11,876 nucleotides of DNA from Desulfobacterales bacterium CG23_combo_of_CG06-09_8_20_14_all_51_8 (GTDB lineage Bacteria; Desulfobacterota; Desulfobacteria; Desulfobacterales; Desulfosalsimonadaceae): positions 1 to 11,876 of the forward strand of contig PCSG01000020.1 of NCBI GenBank assembly GCA_002772195.1, in the 5' to 3' direction. The translations under genes were made by a program, and so were the position numbers. Position 1 is the stretch's first letter. Each line of letters begins with the position of its first letter. Positions 1-6,061 of this stretch are shown in pieces. Below the pieces are notes generated by a model. The model was given only the letters and a program-made list of their open reading frames with translations, was not told the DNA's origin and made no database searches.

Positions 1-131
1 ACAATACCTTTCACCAGAAGAAACATTATTTTAGGTAATATCAGCTCATTAGTAGCGAATTAGATCACTTGAGCGAAGTGGATAACCAGAAAAATTAAAT
101 CAAAAGGCCCGTAATCATAAACCAAAAAAAA
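1..131 (-). other. Non-coding gap downstream of rpsK, probable rpsD leader
   Basis: No gene of its own is visible here. By synteny rpsD (S4), rpoA and rplQ should follow. The minus strand reaches the window edge with GGTGAAAGGTATTGT, whose AAAGG could be the ribosome-binding site of a gene starting within a few bases outside the window. A two-part hairpin lies at 58-87: GGUUA pairs with UAAUU (two G-U pairs), then a 2x3 internal loop, then CACUU pairs with AAGUG around a CGCUC loop. It has no following U run. The gap is longer than nearly all others in the operon, and no good promoter hexamers were found. Confidence 0.4.
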
Positions 132-518
132 CTATACGCGGCGACGTTTCTTGGGTTTGCAACCGTTATGCGGGATAGGTGTGACATCTTTTATCGTGGT
201 CACTGTCAGCCCGGTGGACTGAAGAGATTTCAGCGCGGATTCCCGCCCCGGGCCAGGGCCCTTGACAAACACTTCAACGTTTTTCAGACCATGCTCCATG
301 GCTTTTTTCGCAGCGTCCTGGGAAGCCATCTGGGCCGCAAAAGGCGTGCTTTTTCGGGATCCTTTAAACCCGTTCATCCCGGAGGTTGACCATGAAAGAA
401 CGTTGCCGTTGGGATCCGTTATAGTGACAATGGTATTGTTAAACGTCGACTGGATATGAACAACACCATTTAAAATGCTTTTTTTAACTTTTTTCTTTGT
501 CTTGATTCGTTTTGCCAT
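132..518 (-). CDS. rpsK: 30S ribosomal protein S11
   Basis: S11 lies on the 30S platform near the E-site mRNA and the anti-Shine-Dalgarno end of 16S rRNA. The 128-residue product (129 in E. coli) carries VHIQSTFNNTIVTITD (about 20-35), the STPFAAQMASQDAA core, and the C-terminal VTPIPHNGCKPKKRRRV. The Asn-Gly in PHNGC aligns with the site of isoaspartate formation reported for E. coli S11. The ATG has AAAAAGG about 7 nt upstream, a modest ribosome-binding site. After its TAG comes an eight-T run without a preceding stem, and then a gap of at least 131 nt before the next gene, expected to be rpsD. Confidence 0.99.
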   Translation of the reverse strand: MAKRIKTKKKVKKSILNGVVHIQSTFNNTIVTITDPNGNVLSWSTSGMNGFKGSRKSTPFAAQMASQDAAKKAMEHGLKNVEVFVKGPGPGRESALKSLQSTGLTVTTIKDVTPIPHNGCKPKKRRRV

Positions 519-540
519 TTGTCAGCCTTTTTGTATTATT

Positions 541-924
541 TTACTTTTTACCTGGGGCGCCTTTTTTCTTGACAGCCGTCCGTCTCGGGCCTTTTCGTGT
601 CCGGGCATTGGTTTTTGTCCGCTGTCCGCGAGCCGGCAATCCTTTTCGATGACGAATTCCCCGGTAACATCCCAGATCTATCAATCGTTTGATATTCATG
701 GATATGTCCGAACGAAGTTCCCCTTCGACCATGAGATCCTCATCAATCACCTTGCGGATCATGTTGACCTCGACGTCCGAAAGGTCATCCGTCTTGATAT
801 TTTCGTCAATCCCCAGCTTCGCAAGTATAGTTTTAGATGAGGACAGCCCGACACCATAAATGTATGTCAAGCCAACAACTATACGCTTGCCTCTGGGTAA
901 ATCTACGCCCGCAATTCTTGCCAA
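541..924 (-). CDS. rpsM: 30S ribosomal protein S13, TTG start
   Basis: S13 sits at the top of the 30S head, contacts L5 and the P-site tRNA, and forms bridges B1a and B1b. The 127-residue product (118 in E. coli) starts MARIAGVDLPRGKRIVVGLTYIYGVG and has the helix-two-turn-helix domain at about 14-60. The region RLIDLGCYRGIRHRKGLPARGQRTKTNARTRKGPRRT, shown in outline, is the signature, followed by a longer basic tail (AVKKKGAPGKK). The start is TTG (924-922): the invariant MARIAG begins exactly here, with AAGGAGG 6 nt upstream and no in-frame ATG before about residue 55. It is usually the first gene of the alpha block; rpsK follows after 22 nt. Confidence 0.98.
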   Translation of the reverse strand: MARIAGVDLPRGKRIVVGLTYIYGVGLSSSKTILAKLGIDENIKTDDLSDVEVNMIRKVIDEDLMVEGELRSDISMNIKRLIDLGCYRGIRHRKGLPARGQRTKTNARTRKGPRRTAVKKKGAPGKK

Positions 925-930
925 TGTCTG

Positions 931-937
931 CCTCCTT
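931..937 (-). promoter_or_regulatory. Ribosome-binding site of rpsM
   Basis: Minus-strand AAGGAGG, 6 nt before the TTG start of rpsM in the 25-nt gap after rpmJ. It is a complete match to the ideal sequence and decides the TTG start. Confidence 0.85.
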
Positions 938-949
938 ATATGCTATGCG

Positions 950-1063
950 CTATCCCTGACGCTGTTTGTGCCGTTTATTAACACAGATGACCCGAACAAC
1001 GCCTTTCCGCTTGACGATTTTGCAATTACGACATCTTTTTTTCACTGATGCGCTTACTTTCAT
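950..1063 (-). CDS. rpmJ: 50S ribosomal protein L36, zinc-binding form
   Basis: L36 is the smallest 50S protein and binds 23S rRNA near helices 89-97. Reading the minus strand between infA and rpsM gives 37 residues: MKVSASVKKRCRNCKIVKRK, then GVVRVICVNKRHKQRQG and TAG. C11, C14, C27 and H32 form the CCCH zinc site of the C+ form. Length and sequence are typical. The ATG has an AGGTGG-like ribosome-binding sequence about 5 nt upstream. It sits between infA and rpsM, its usual position, and is separated from rpsM by 25 nt. Confidence 0.97.
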   Translation of the reverse strand: MKVSASVKKRCRNCKIVKRKGVVRVICVNKRHKQRQG

Positions 1064-1093
1064 GATCCCACCTCTGTCTTCCGTCCATTAGAT

Positions 1094-1122
1094 GATCCAA
1101 ATAATTACCAACTATTTGGATC
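1094..1122 (-). other. Strong RNA hairpin over the infA stop codon, before rpmJ
   Basis: On the minus strand GAUCCAAAUAGUU (1122-1110) pairs with AAUUAUUUGGAUC (1106-1094), a 13-bp stem with a single G-U pair and the triloop GGU. On the plus strand the G-U position is an A-C mismatch, so the stem is continuous only in the operon transcript. The 5' arm includes the last infA codons and its TAG; rpmJ starts 30 nt after the 3' arm. No U run follows, so it is not a standard intrinsic terminator. It may affect message stability, processing or the infA-to-rpmJ balance. Confidence 0.6.
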
Positions 1123-1330
1123 GATATGTAATTCTGCCCCGGGTTAAATCATAGGGCGACAACTCCACCGTCACCGTATCACCAGGTAAAATCTTTATAA
1201 AATGCATCCGCATTTTACCCGAAATATGAGCAAGCACCTGGTGATTATTTTCAAGCATTACTTTAAACATGGCATTCGGCAATGTTTCCATCACCGTTCC
1301 CTGAACTTTAATTGCTTCTTCTTTTGCCAT
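1112..1330 (-). CDS. infA: Translation initiation factor IF-1
   Basis: IF-1 binds the 30S A site and, with IF-2 and IF-3, guides initiator tRNA selection. The 72-residue product is the standard size and consists of one OB-fold (S1) domain: MAKEEAIKVQGTVMETLPNAMFKV, AHISGKMRMHFIKILPGD and VTVELSPYDLTRGRITYRSK are the three conserved stretches. The frame is open to a TTG at 1345, but the ATG at 1330 has GGGAG 8 nt upstream and gives the exact family N-terminus. The gene lies between secY and rpmJ, as in many bacteria, while in E. coli infA is elsewhere. A hairpin covers its last codons and TAG. Confidence 0.98.
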   Translation of the reverse strand: MAKEEAIKVQGTVMETLPNAMFKVMLENNHQVLAHISGKMRMHFIKILPGDTVTVELSPYDLTRGRITYRSK

Positions 1331-1341
1331 GGATGAAACTC

Positions 1342-1366
1342 CCAATCGCTAATCAAGCCCGATTGA
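1342..1366 (-). other. Hairpin in the infA leader touching its ribosome-binding site
   Basis: On the minus strand UCAAUCG (1366-1360) pairs with CGAUUGG (1348-1342), a 7-bp stem with one U-G pair and an 11-nt loop. Its 3' arm includes the first two G of the infA ribosome-binding GGGAG (1343-1339). It could modulate IF-1 synthesis, but the stem is short and the role is inferred. The rest of the 76-nt secY-infA gap holds only a weak stem near 1389-1403 without a good T run. Confidence 0.35.
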
Positions 1367-1406
1367 CCAAATTTTTTTCACAAAACAGCTCCCCTTAAGG
1401 AAGAAC

Positions 1407-2720
1407 TTATCTCTTTACTCTGCCGGTGGTTAAAAAACCTTCATAATTTCTGGTAATTAAGTGGGACTCCACCTGTCCCACAGTGTCCATTGCGACCCCT
1501 ACGACAATCAGCAGGGAAGTGCCGCCAAAATAAAACGGCACATGCAGTTGCGTCATCAACACCGACGGCAGTACGCAGACCAGTGACACATATGCCGCGC
1601 CGCCCAGCGTAATGCGGGTCAACACCTTGTCAATATAATCCGCTGTCCGTTTTCCCGGCCGGATCCCGGGAATGTAGCCGCCGTATTTCTTCATATTTTC
1701 CGCGACATCCGCCGGGTTAAACACGATGGCCGTGTAAAAATAGCAGAAGAAAAAGATAAACCCGACAAAGATCAACTCATAAATAAGTGCGCCTGGGCGC
1801 AGGGCATTGGAAATATACTGCATCACCGTGATGTCTTTAAAAAAACTCGCCAGGGTCGCCGGAAACATGATGAGGGAAGAGGCGAAAATCGGCGGAATAA
1901 CGCCGGATGTATTCAGTTTCAAGGGCAGATGGGTGCTTTGTCCGCCGTACATTTTGCGTCCCACCACCCGTTTGGCATACTGGACCGGAATCCGCCGCTG
2001 CCCCTGTTCCATGAAATTGATAAACGCGACCACGCCCACCATGAGAAGGATCAAAACGACACAGGCGAAAATCCCCATTTCACCGGTGGACAACATGCTG
2101 AAGGTGTTGCCGATGGCCTGAGGCATCCGGGCCACGATGCCGGCGAAAATAATCAGGGAAATTCCGTTGCCGATGCCGCGCTCGCTGATTTGTTCCCCCA
2201 GCCACATGATAAAGGCCGTACCGGCGGTCAGAGTAATCACCGTCATGATCCGGAAGGACCAGCCGGGATTCATCACAATGGCCACGGCGCCCGGGGCCGT
2301 CATATTCTCAAGGCCCACACTGATGCCGAACCCCTGAATGATACTTAAAACAATCGTCCCGTAGCGGGTGTACTGGGTAATTTTCTTGCGGCCCTGTTCT
2401 CCCTCCTTGGACAATCTTTCCAGGTGCGGAAAAACAACGGTCAGGAGCTGTAAAATAATCGACGCACTGATATAGGGCATGATTCCCAGGGCAAATACAG
2501 AGAGTCTTTCAAGGGCGCCGCCGGAAAACATATTGAAGATCCCGAACAGCGTGTCCTGATACTGGGCAAAAAATTTCGCCAGCGCATCCCCGTCAATACC
2601 CGGCGTCGGGATATGCACCCCCACCCGGTAAACCGCCAGAAATGCCAGGGAAAACAAGATGCGTTTTTTCAGCTCGGGGATTTTAAAGATGTTTTGAACC
2701 CCGGAAGTCGTCACCGCCAT
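1407..2720 (-). CDS. secY: Protein translocase channel subunit SecY
   Basis: SecY is the inner-membrane channel through which SecA or the ribosome drives unfolded proteins, together with SecE and SecG. The 437-residue product is full length and has ten predicted hydrophobic membrane segments, roughly at 20-36, 62-98 (plug and second helix), 117-137, 153-175, 184-200, 214-236, 270-294, 311-334, 370-391 and 396-416. Pore-ring residues lie in ISASIILQLL (about 84-93). Cytoplasmic loops carry GQRRIPVQYAKR (about 240-251) and YGGYIPGIRPGKRTADYI (about 346-363), whose R354 matches the arginine needed for SecA function in E. coli. The ATG overlaps the rplO TAA by one base; GAGG lies in the end of rplO. 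infA follows after 76 nt; adk and map are missing here. Confidence 0.99.
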   Translation of the reverse strand: MAVTTSGVQNIFKIPELKKRILFSLAFLAVYRVGVHIPTPGIDGDALAKFFAQYQDTLFGIFNMFSGGALERLSVFALGIMPYISASIILQLLTVVFPHLERLSKEGEQGRKKITQYTRYGTIVLSIIQGFGISVGLENMTAPGAVAIVMNPGWSFRIMTVITLTAGTAFIMWLGEQISERGIGNGISLIIFAGIVARMPQAIGNTFSMLSTGEMGIFACVVLILLMVGVVAFINFMEQGQRRIPVQYAKRVVGRKMYGGQSTHLPLKLNTSGVIPPIFASSLIMFPATLASFFKDITVMQYISNALRPGALIYELIFVGFIFFFCYFYTAIVFNPADVAENMKKYGGYIPGIRPGKRTADYIDKVLTRITLGGAAYVSLVCVLPSVLMTQLHVPFYFGGTSLLIVVGVAMDTVGQVESHLITRNYEGFLTTGRVKR

Positions 2721-3163
2721 TAGGATATAACCTCTATCTTGCCGCCCGCCGCTTCAACCTTCTCGATGGCTTTTTTGCTTGCGGCATGGACCTTAACGGT
2801 TAATGGAAAATCAATATCGCCCTGGCCCAGCAGCTTGATCATATCACACGGTCCCTTTGCCATCCCGACCGTACGCAATGCCTGCTGATCCACAACGGCG
2901 CCGCTTTCAAATTTATGTAAATCCCGGATGTTGATGGTATGAACAATTTTTTTGAATATATTGGTAAAGCCTCTCTTCGGTAAACGGCGATGGATCGGCA
3001 TCTGGCCGCCTTCAAAGCCCGGCCGAGTCCCTCCACCGGAACGCGCCCGCTGCCCTTTATGCCCGCGGCCCGCGGTTTTTCCGAGTCCGGAACCCGGTCC
3101 ACGACCTTTGCGTTTCCGTGAAGAGGTGGAACCTTCGGCTGGAGATAATTCATGCAACTTCAT
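2720..3163 (-). CDS. rplO: 50S ribosomal protein L15
   Basis: L15 is a late-assembly 50S protein linking several 23S domains. The product has 147 residues (144 in E. coli). The extended N-terminal arm is rich in Gly, Arg and Lys (RKRKGRGPGSGLGKTAGRGHKGQRARSGGG in outline, about 16-45), followed by FEGGQMPIHRRLPKRGF, and a C-terminal globular domain ending VEAAGGKIEVIS. The ATG is 3 nt after the rpmD TAG. The TAA shares its last base with the secY ATG (TAATG), a classic arrangement for stop-start reinitiation. Confidence 0.98.
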   Translation of the reverse strand: MKLHELSPAEGSTSSRKRKGRGPGSGLGKTAGRGHKGQRARSGGGTRPGFEGGQMPIHRRLPKRGFTNIFKKIVHTINIRDLHKFESGAVVDQQALRTVGMAKGPCDMIKLLGQGDIDFPLTVKVHAASKKAIEKVEAAGGKIEVIS

Positions 3164-3166
3164 GCT

Positions 3167-3346
3167 CTAAACCTCCACTTTCACCATATGAGTTACTTTA
3201 TTGATCATTCCACGGATGGACGGCGTATCTTCCAGTTCGACGGTCCTGTTCATTTTCGTCAGGCCCATACCCCGCAAAACCTTCCGATGTTTTTCAGGTT
3301 TTCCGTTCATGCTTCTGATCAGTGTAATTTTTATCATTCCAGGCAT
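3167..3346 (-). CDS. rpmD: 50S ribosomal protein L30
   Basis: L30 is a small 23S rRNA-binding protein present in many but not all bacteria. Reading the minus strand between rpsE and rplO gives 59 residues: MPGMIKITLIRSMNGK at the start, then HRKVLRGMGLTKMNRTVEL, then TPSIRGMINKVTHMVKVEV and TAG. This is the standard L30 pattern (strand with IKITLIRS, the GLTK...V turn and the IRGMINKV helix). The ATG at 3346 has AAGGA about 11 nt upstream; a second ATG three codons on would be 20 nt away and is less likely. It starts 18 nt after rpsE and ends 3 nt before the rplO ATG, so translation is probably coupled. Confidence 0.95.
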   Translation of the reverse strand: MPGMIKITLIRSMNGKPEKHRKVLRGMGLTKMNRTVELEDTPSIRGMINKVTHMVKVEV

Positions 3347-3364
3347 TTCAATAACTGTCCTTAA

Positions 3365-3868
3365 TTAAATTTGCTCAACATTCAATCCGCGTTTGGCGGC
3401 CGCTTTTTCACGGCTCTGCAGACTGGCCAGGCCCTTGACGGTGGCTTTCACCACATTGTGCGGATTATTGGAACCCATGCATTTTGTCAGAATGTTTTCA
3501 ACGCCGACGGCCTCAAGCACAGCGCGAACTGCGCCTCCGGCGATGACGCCGGTCCCCTTTGCCGCCGGTTTTAACAGAACACGGCCCGCTCCGAAATGTC
3601 CCGTCACTTCATAGGGGATGGTGCCGTCGATCAGGGCAACCGTCACCATATTTTTTTTAGCGCTTTCCACCCCTTTTCGAATGGCTTCAGGAACTTCATT
3701 TGCCTTGCCCAGCCCGTATCCCACAGTGCCCCGGCCATCCCCGACCACAACGACAGCGCTGAAACTGAATCTTCTGCCGCCTTTGTGAACCTTTGCGACT
3801 CGGTTAATATGTACGACTTTATCGATTAATAAATTATCGTCCGACTCTTTCTTGTCTTTCTTGAACAA
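3365..3868 (-). CDS. rpsE: 30S ribosomal protein S5, TTG start
   Basis: S5 lies at the 30S neck and mRNA entry, and with S3 and S4 supports decoding accuracy and mRNA unwinding. The 167-residue product has the double-stranded-RNA-binding-like N-terminal domain (about 15-78) and the S5 C-terminal domain (about 90-160, with KGTGVIAGGAVRAVLEAVG). The loop VAKVHKGGRRFSF (about 24-36), where spectinomycin-resistance mutations occur in other bacteria, looks normal. The start is TTG (3868-3866), with AAGGAGG 7 nt upstream and no in-frame ATG nearby; the N-terminal MFKKDKKESDDN is variable in the family, so the start rests mainly on the ribosome-binding site. Confidence 0.97.
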   Translation of the reverse strand: MFKKDKKESDDNLLIDKVVHINRVAKVHKGGRRFSFSAVVVVGDGRGTVGYGLGKANEVPEAIRKGVESAKKNMVTVALIDGTIPYEVTGHFGAGRVLLKPAAKGTGVIAGGAVRAVLEAVGVENILTKCMGSNNPHNVVKATVKGLASLQSREKAAAKRGLNVEQI

Positions 3869-3875
3869 GGCAATG

Positions 3876-3882
3876 CCTCCTT
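3876..3882 (-). promoter_or_regulatory. Ribosome-binding site of rpsE
   Basis: Minus-strand AAGGAGG, 7 nt before the TTG start of rpsE in the 23-nt gap after rplR. An in-frame ATT lies only 1 nt from the site and is too close to serve. This fixes the TTG start. Confidence 0.85.
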
Positions 3883-3891
3883 AATTTTCTA

Positions 3892-4260
3892 TTAAAAATC
3901 CAATCCTGCCTTGCGGGCGCCGTCCGAAACCGCCTTGACGCGGCCATGATAGAGGAACCCGTTCCGGTCAAACACAACGGATTTAATTCCCTTTTGCGCT
4001 GCGCGTTCTGCAATCAGCCGGCCGATAAAAGTCGCTGCCGCGGTTTTATTTTCAAACTTCTGCTGTTCCCGGACTTCTTTTTCCGTCGTTGAAGCAGCGA
4101 CCAGCGTGATACCCTGGGTGTCGTCCACAATCTGGGTATAAATATGCCGGGCGCTTCGGAAAACCGACATTCTCGGCCGGTTCGGGGTCCCGGCAAGGTT
4201 TTTCCGAATTCTTTTTTTTCGTTTCAGCCGAAGGGTTTTTCGTTGGTTCGTGGAATTCAT
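3892..4260 (-). CDS. rplR: 50S ribosomal protein L18
   Basis: L18 binds 5S rRNA and joins it to the 50S central protuberance with L5. The 122-residue product has a basic N-terminal arm (RKTLRLKRKKRIRKNLAGT, about 7-25), the RPRMSVFRSARHIYTQIVDD strand-helix region, and the C-terminal FDRNGFLYHGRVKAVSDGARKAGLDF region in outline, typical of the family (about 117-122 residues). The ATG has AGAAGG 8 nt upstream in the 37-nt gap after rplF. rpsE follows 23 nt after its TAA. Confidence 0.98.
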   Translation of the reverse strand: MNSTNQRKTLRLKRKKRIRKNLAGTPNRPRMSVFRSARHIYTQIVDDTQGITLVAASTTEKEVREQQKFENKTAAATFIGRLIAERAAQKGIKSVVFDRNGFLYHGRVKAVSDGARKAGLDF

Positions 4261-4297
4261 GTCTCGTACCTTCTTCTATGTTTAATCAGAAAATGAC

Positions 4298-4831
4298 CTA
4301 TTTACCTGTCTTGCCGGCTTTTCGTTGAATATGCTCTTCCGCATACTTGACCCCTTTGCCCTTATAGGGTTCCGGCGGCCGCAATCTCCGCATGGTGGAT
4401 GCGGTGAAACCGAGAAGTTCTTTATCAATGCCGGACAGCCGGATGACATTTTTTTCGACTTTTGCTGAAATGCCGTCCGGAAGGGAAAAGTCAATGGGAT
4501 GGGAATAGCCCAGATTAAATTCAATATGATTGCCTTTGAGTTCGGCCCGGTAGCCGATGCCGTTGATCTCCAGAGCCCGCTCGAATCCATTTGAAACCCC
4601 GGTGACCATGTTGGCGATCACCGCACGGGTCATGCCCCATAAAGACCGGGTTTTCTTGTCCATGATATCGATGGCGACCGTCAGGACTTTACCATCTATA
4701 TTGACATGCACATCCGGATGAATGGTCCGGGTCAGGGTTCCTTTTTCGCCCTGAACATTCAAAATCCCGCCTGTATATGTAATTTTTATTTTATCAGGTA
4801 TTGTAATTGGTTTCTTACCCACACGAGACAT
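4298..4831 (-). CDS. rplF: 50S ribosomal protein L6
   Basis: L6 binds 23S rRNA near the sarcin-ricin loop and the factor-binding region. The product has 177 residues, equal to E. coli L6. It consists of two similar alpha/beta domains: the first begins MSRVGKKPITIP, and the second ends with the signature RPPEPYKGKGVKY (about 151-163, after TMRRL). The ATG has AAGGAG 6 nt upstream, one of the better ribosome-binding sites among the ATG genes. The stop is TAG and rplR follows after 37 nt. Confidence 0.98.
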   Translation of the reverse strand: MSRVGKKPITIPDKIKITYTGGILNVQGEKGTLTRTIHPDVHVNIDGKVLTVAIDIMDKKTRSLWGMTRAVIANMVTGVSNGFERALEINGIGYRAELKGNHIEFNLGYSHPIDFSLPDGISAKVEKNVIRLSGIDKELLGFTASTMRRLRPPEPYKGKGVKYAEEHIQRKAGKTGK

Positions 4832-4845
4832 GTCTTTCTCCTTAA

Positions 4846-5244
4846 CTACCAGATTTCGCAGAGAACTTCACCGCCGACATTTTGGGCCATCGCCTGTTTG
4901 TCGGTTATAAGGCCTTTGGATGTTGAAAGTATGGAAATTCCCAGGCCGTTCAGTACGGGTTTGACGTCCTTGCCGCCGACATAAACCCGGCGGCTGGGTT
5001 TACTGACCCGTTTGATGCCATAAATAACATGGCAATCATTGCCCTCATACTTTAAATAAATTCTGAGGACGCCCTGTTTGTTGTCCTTAATGAACTTGAA
5101 ATTTTTAATAAAACCTGTTTCTTTCAAGACATCGGCCAGAGCGGTTTTTAATCGGGAACCAGGGATATCCACACTTTTTTGCTTTGCTTTCCCAGCATTT
5201 CTGATGCGGGTCAGCATGTCCGCCAGCGGATCACTCATCGACAT
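4846..5244 (-). CDS. rpsH: 30S ribosomal protein S8
   Basis: S8 binds helix 21 of 16S rRNA as a primary assembly protein; in E. coli it also represses the spc operon by binding its mRNA. The 132-residue product (130 in E. coli) starts MSMSDPLADMLTRIRNAG and ends with the conserved GISILSTSKGLITDKQAM and NVGGEVLCEIW segments. The frame is open to a TTG at 5259, but the ATG at 5244 has GGAG 6 nt upstream and matches the family N-terminus; a second ATG two codons in is 12 nt from that site and less likely. The TAG is 14 nt from the rplF ATG. Confidence 0.98.
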   Translation of the reverse strand: MSMSDPLADMLTRIRNAGKAKQKSVDIPGSRLKTALADVLKETGFIKNFKFIKDNKQGVLRIYLKYEGNDCHVIYGIKRVSKPSRRVYVGGKDVKPVLNGLGISILSTSKGLITDKQAMAQNVGGEVLCEIW

Positions 5245-5291
5245 TGCATACTCCGTCAATTACTATAGTGTTTAAATTTATTCGTTAACGT

Positions 5292-5477
5292 CTACCAGCT
5301 TGATTTCGTAACGCCGGGTAAAAGCCCTTCGGAGGCCATATTCCGGAAACAAAGCCGACAGATCCCAAATTTTCGAATAAACCCCCGGGGACGTCCACAG
5401 ATGGGGCATCGGTTGTATTGTCTGACCGAAAATTTCGGTTCTCGTGCTGCCTTGTTCCTCAGTGATTTCTTAGCCAA
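5292..5477 (-). CDS. rpsN: 30S ribosomal protein S14, zinc-binding type (type Z), TTG start
   Basis: S14 is a late-assembly protein of the 30S head. The 61-residue product is the short zinc form (the zinc-free form has about 90-100 residues). Four cysteines, C24 and C27 (CPIC) and C40 and C43 (CRLC), form the zinc site, followed by the conserved FRNMASEGLLPGVTKSSW. The start is TTG (5477-5475), encoding MAKKSLRNKA. An AAAGGAG sequence stands 6 nt upstream, and no in-frame ATG or GTG occurs nearby, so the TTG start is well supported. It lies between rplE and rpsH, the usual place. A 47-nt AT-rich gap separates it from rpsH upstream. Confidence 0.98.
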   Translation of the reverse strand: MAKKSLRNKAAREPKFSVRQYNRCPICGRPRGFIRKFGICRLCFRNMASEGLLPGVTKSSW

Positions 5478-5483
5478 AACCCA

Positions 5484-5490
5484 CTCCTTT
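5484..5490 (-). promoter_or_regulatory. Ribosome-binding site of rpsN
   Basis: Minus-strand AAAGGAG, 6 nt before the TTG start of rpsN, in the 24-nt gap after rplE. It matches six consecutive bases of the ideal AAGGAGG and fixes the TTG start. Confidence 0.8.
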
Positions 5491-5501
5491 AATCATTAAA
5501 A

Positions 5502-6038
5502 TTAATTTCTGAAGGGCATGCCCAACAATTTTAATAATTCTTTGCCTTCCACATCATTTTTCGCCGTCGTCACAACGGTGATATTCATGCCTTTGATGGC
5601 ATCAATTTTATCATAGTCAATCTCAGGGAAAATAATCTGTTCCTTAATTCCCAGCGTGTAATTCCCGCGGCCGTCAAACGCCTTGCCGGATACGCCTCGG
5701 AAATCCCGCACACGGGGAAGCGCGATATTGACCAGTTTTTCAACGAAGTCATACATTTTGCTTCGGCGCAGGGTCACCATGCATCCGATGGGCATTCCCT
5801 CGCGAAGCTTGAATGCGGCAATGGATTTTCTAGCCCGGGTAACAACCGGCGCCTGACCGGTGATGAGCTTCAGCTCCTCTTTGGCGGAATCGAGCAGTTT
5901 GATATTGTGGATGGCTTCGCCAAGCCCAATATTCAAGACCACTTTTTCCAGTTTAGGAACTTCAAGTAAATTTTTATACTTAAACGTCTCAACCAGTTTC
6001 GAGACGACTTCTTTCTCATAATACTCTTTTAACGACAT
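5502..6038 (-). CDS. rplE: 50S ribosomal protein L5
   Basis: L5 binds 5S rRNA in the central protuberance and contacts the P-site tRNA and S13 (bridge B1b). The product has 178 residues (179 in E. coli), starts MSLKEYYEKEVVSKL and contains the signature LEKVVLNIGLGEA (about 35-47), TRARKSIAAFKLREGMPIG (about 68-86, given as the conserved basic loop), RDFRGVSGKAFDGRGNY, and INVTTAK-like NITVVTTAK near the end. The open frame extends to a TTG at 6059, but the ATG at 6038 has GGAGG 7 nt upstream and gives the normal N-terminus. In E. coli the S8 repressor site overlaps the start of this gene; a 5-bp hairpin lies at the same junction here without a clear S8 core. Confidence 0.98.
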   Translation of the reverse strand: MSLKEYYEKEVVSKLVETFKYKNLLEVPKLEKVVLNIGLGEAIHNIKLLDSAKEELKLITGQAPVVTRARKSIAAFKLREGMPIGCMVTLRRSKMYDFVEKLVNIALPRVRDFRGVSGKAFDGRGNYTLGIKEQIIFPEIDYDKIDAIKGMNITVVTTAKNDVEGKELLKLLGMPFRN

Positions 6039-6061
6039 GGATAATCCTCCGGCATGCAATT

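Noticed and set aside
124..131. Eight-T run on the minus strand right after the rpsK stop, considered as a terminator
   Set aside because: Only a 3-bp stem can be drawn before it, in coding sequence, and the next operon genes are expected downstream.
1389..1403. Stem CUUCCU/GGGGAG after secY, considered as an intrinsic terminator
   Set aside because: Six pairs with two G-U, and the following TGTTTTG is a poor T run.
2839..3153. 104-codon minus-strand frame inside rplO
   Set aside because: It is a frame-shifted shadow of L15; the L15 frame holds the family sequence.
4282..4590. 102-codon minus-strand frame overlapping the end of rplF
   Set aside because: It is a shadow of the conserved L6 C-terminal half in another frame.
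5245..5291. Possible sigma-70 promoter (TTAACG and TATAGT) in the rpsN-rpsH gap
   Set aside because: The -35 matches only four of six bases and the spacing is 15; it lies in AT-rich sequence inside a dense operon.
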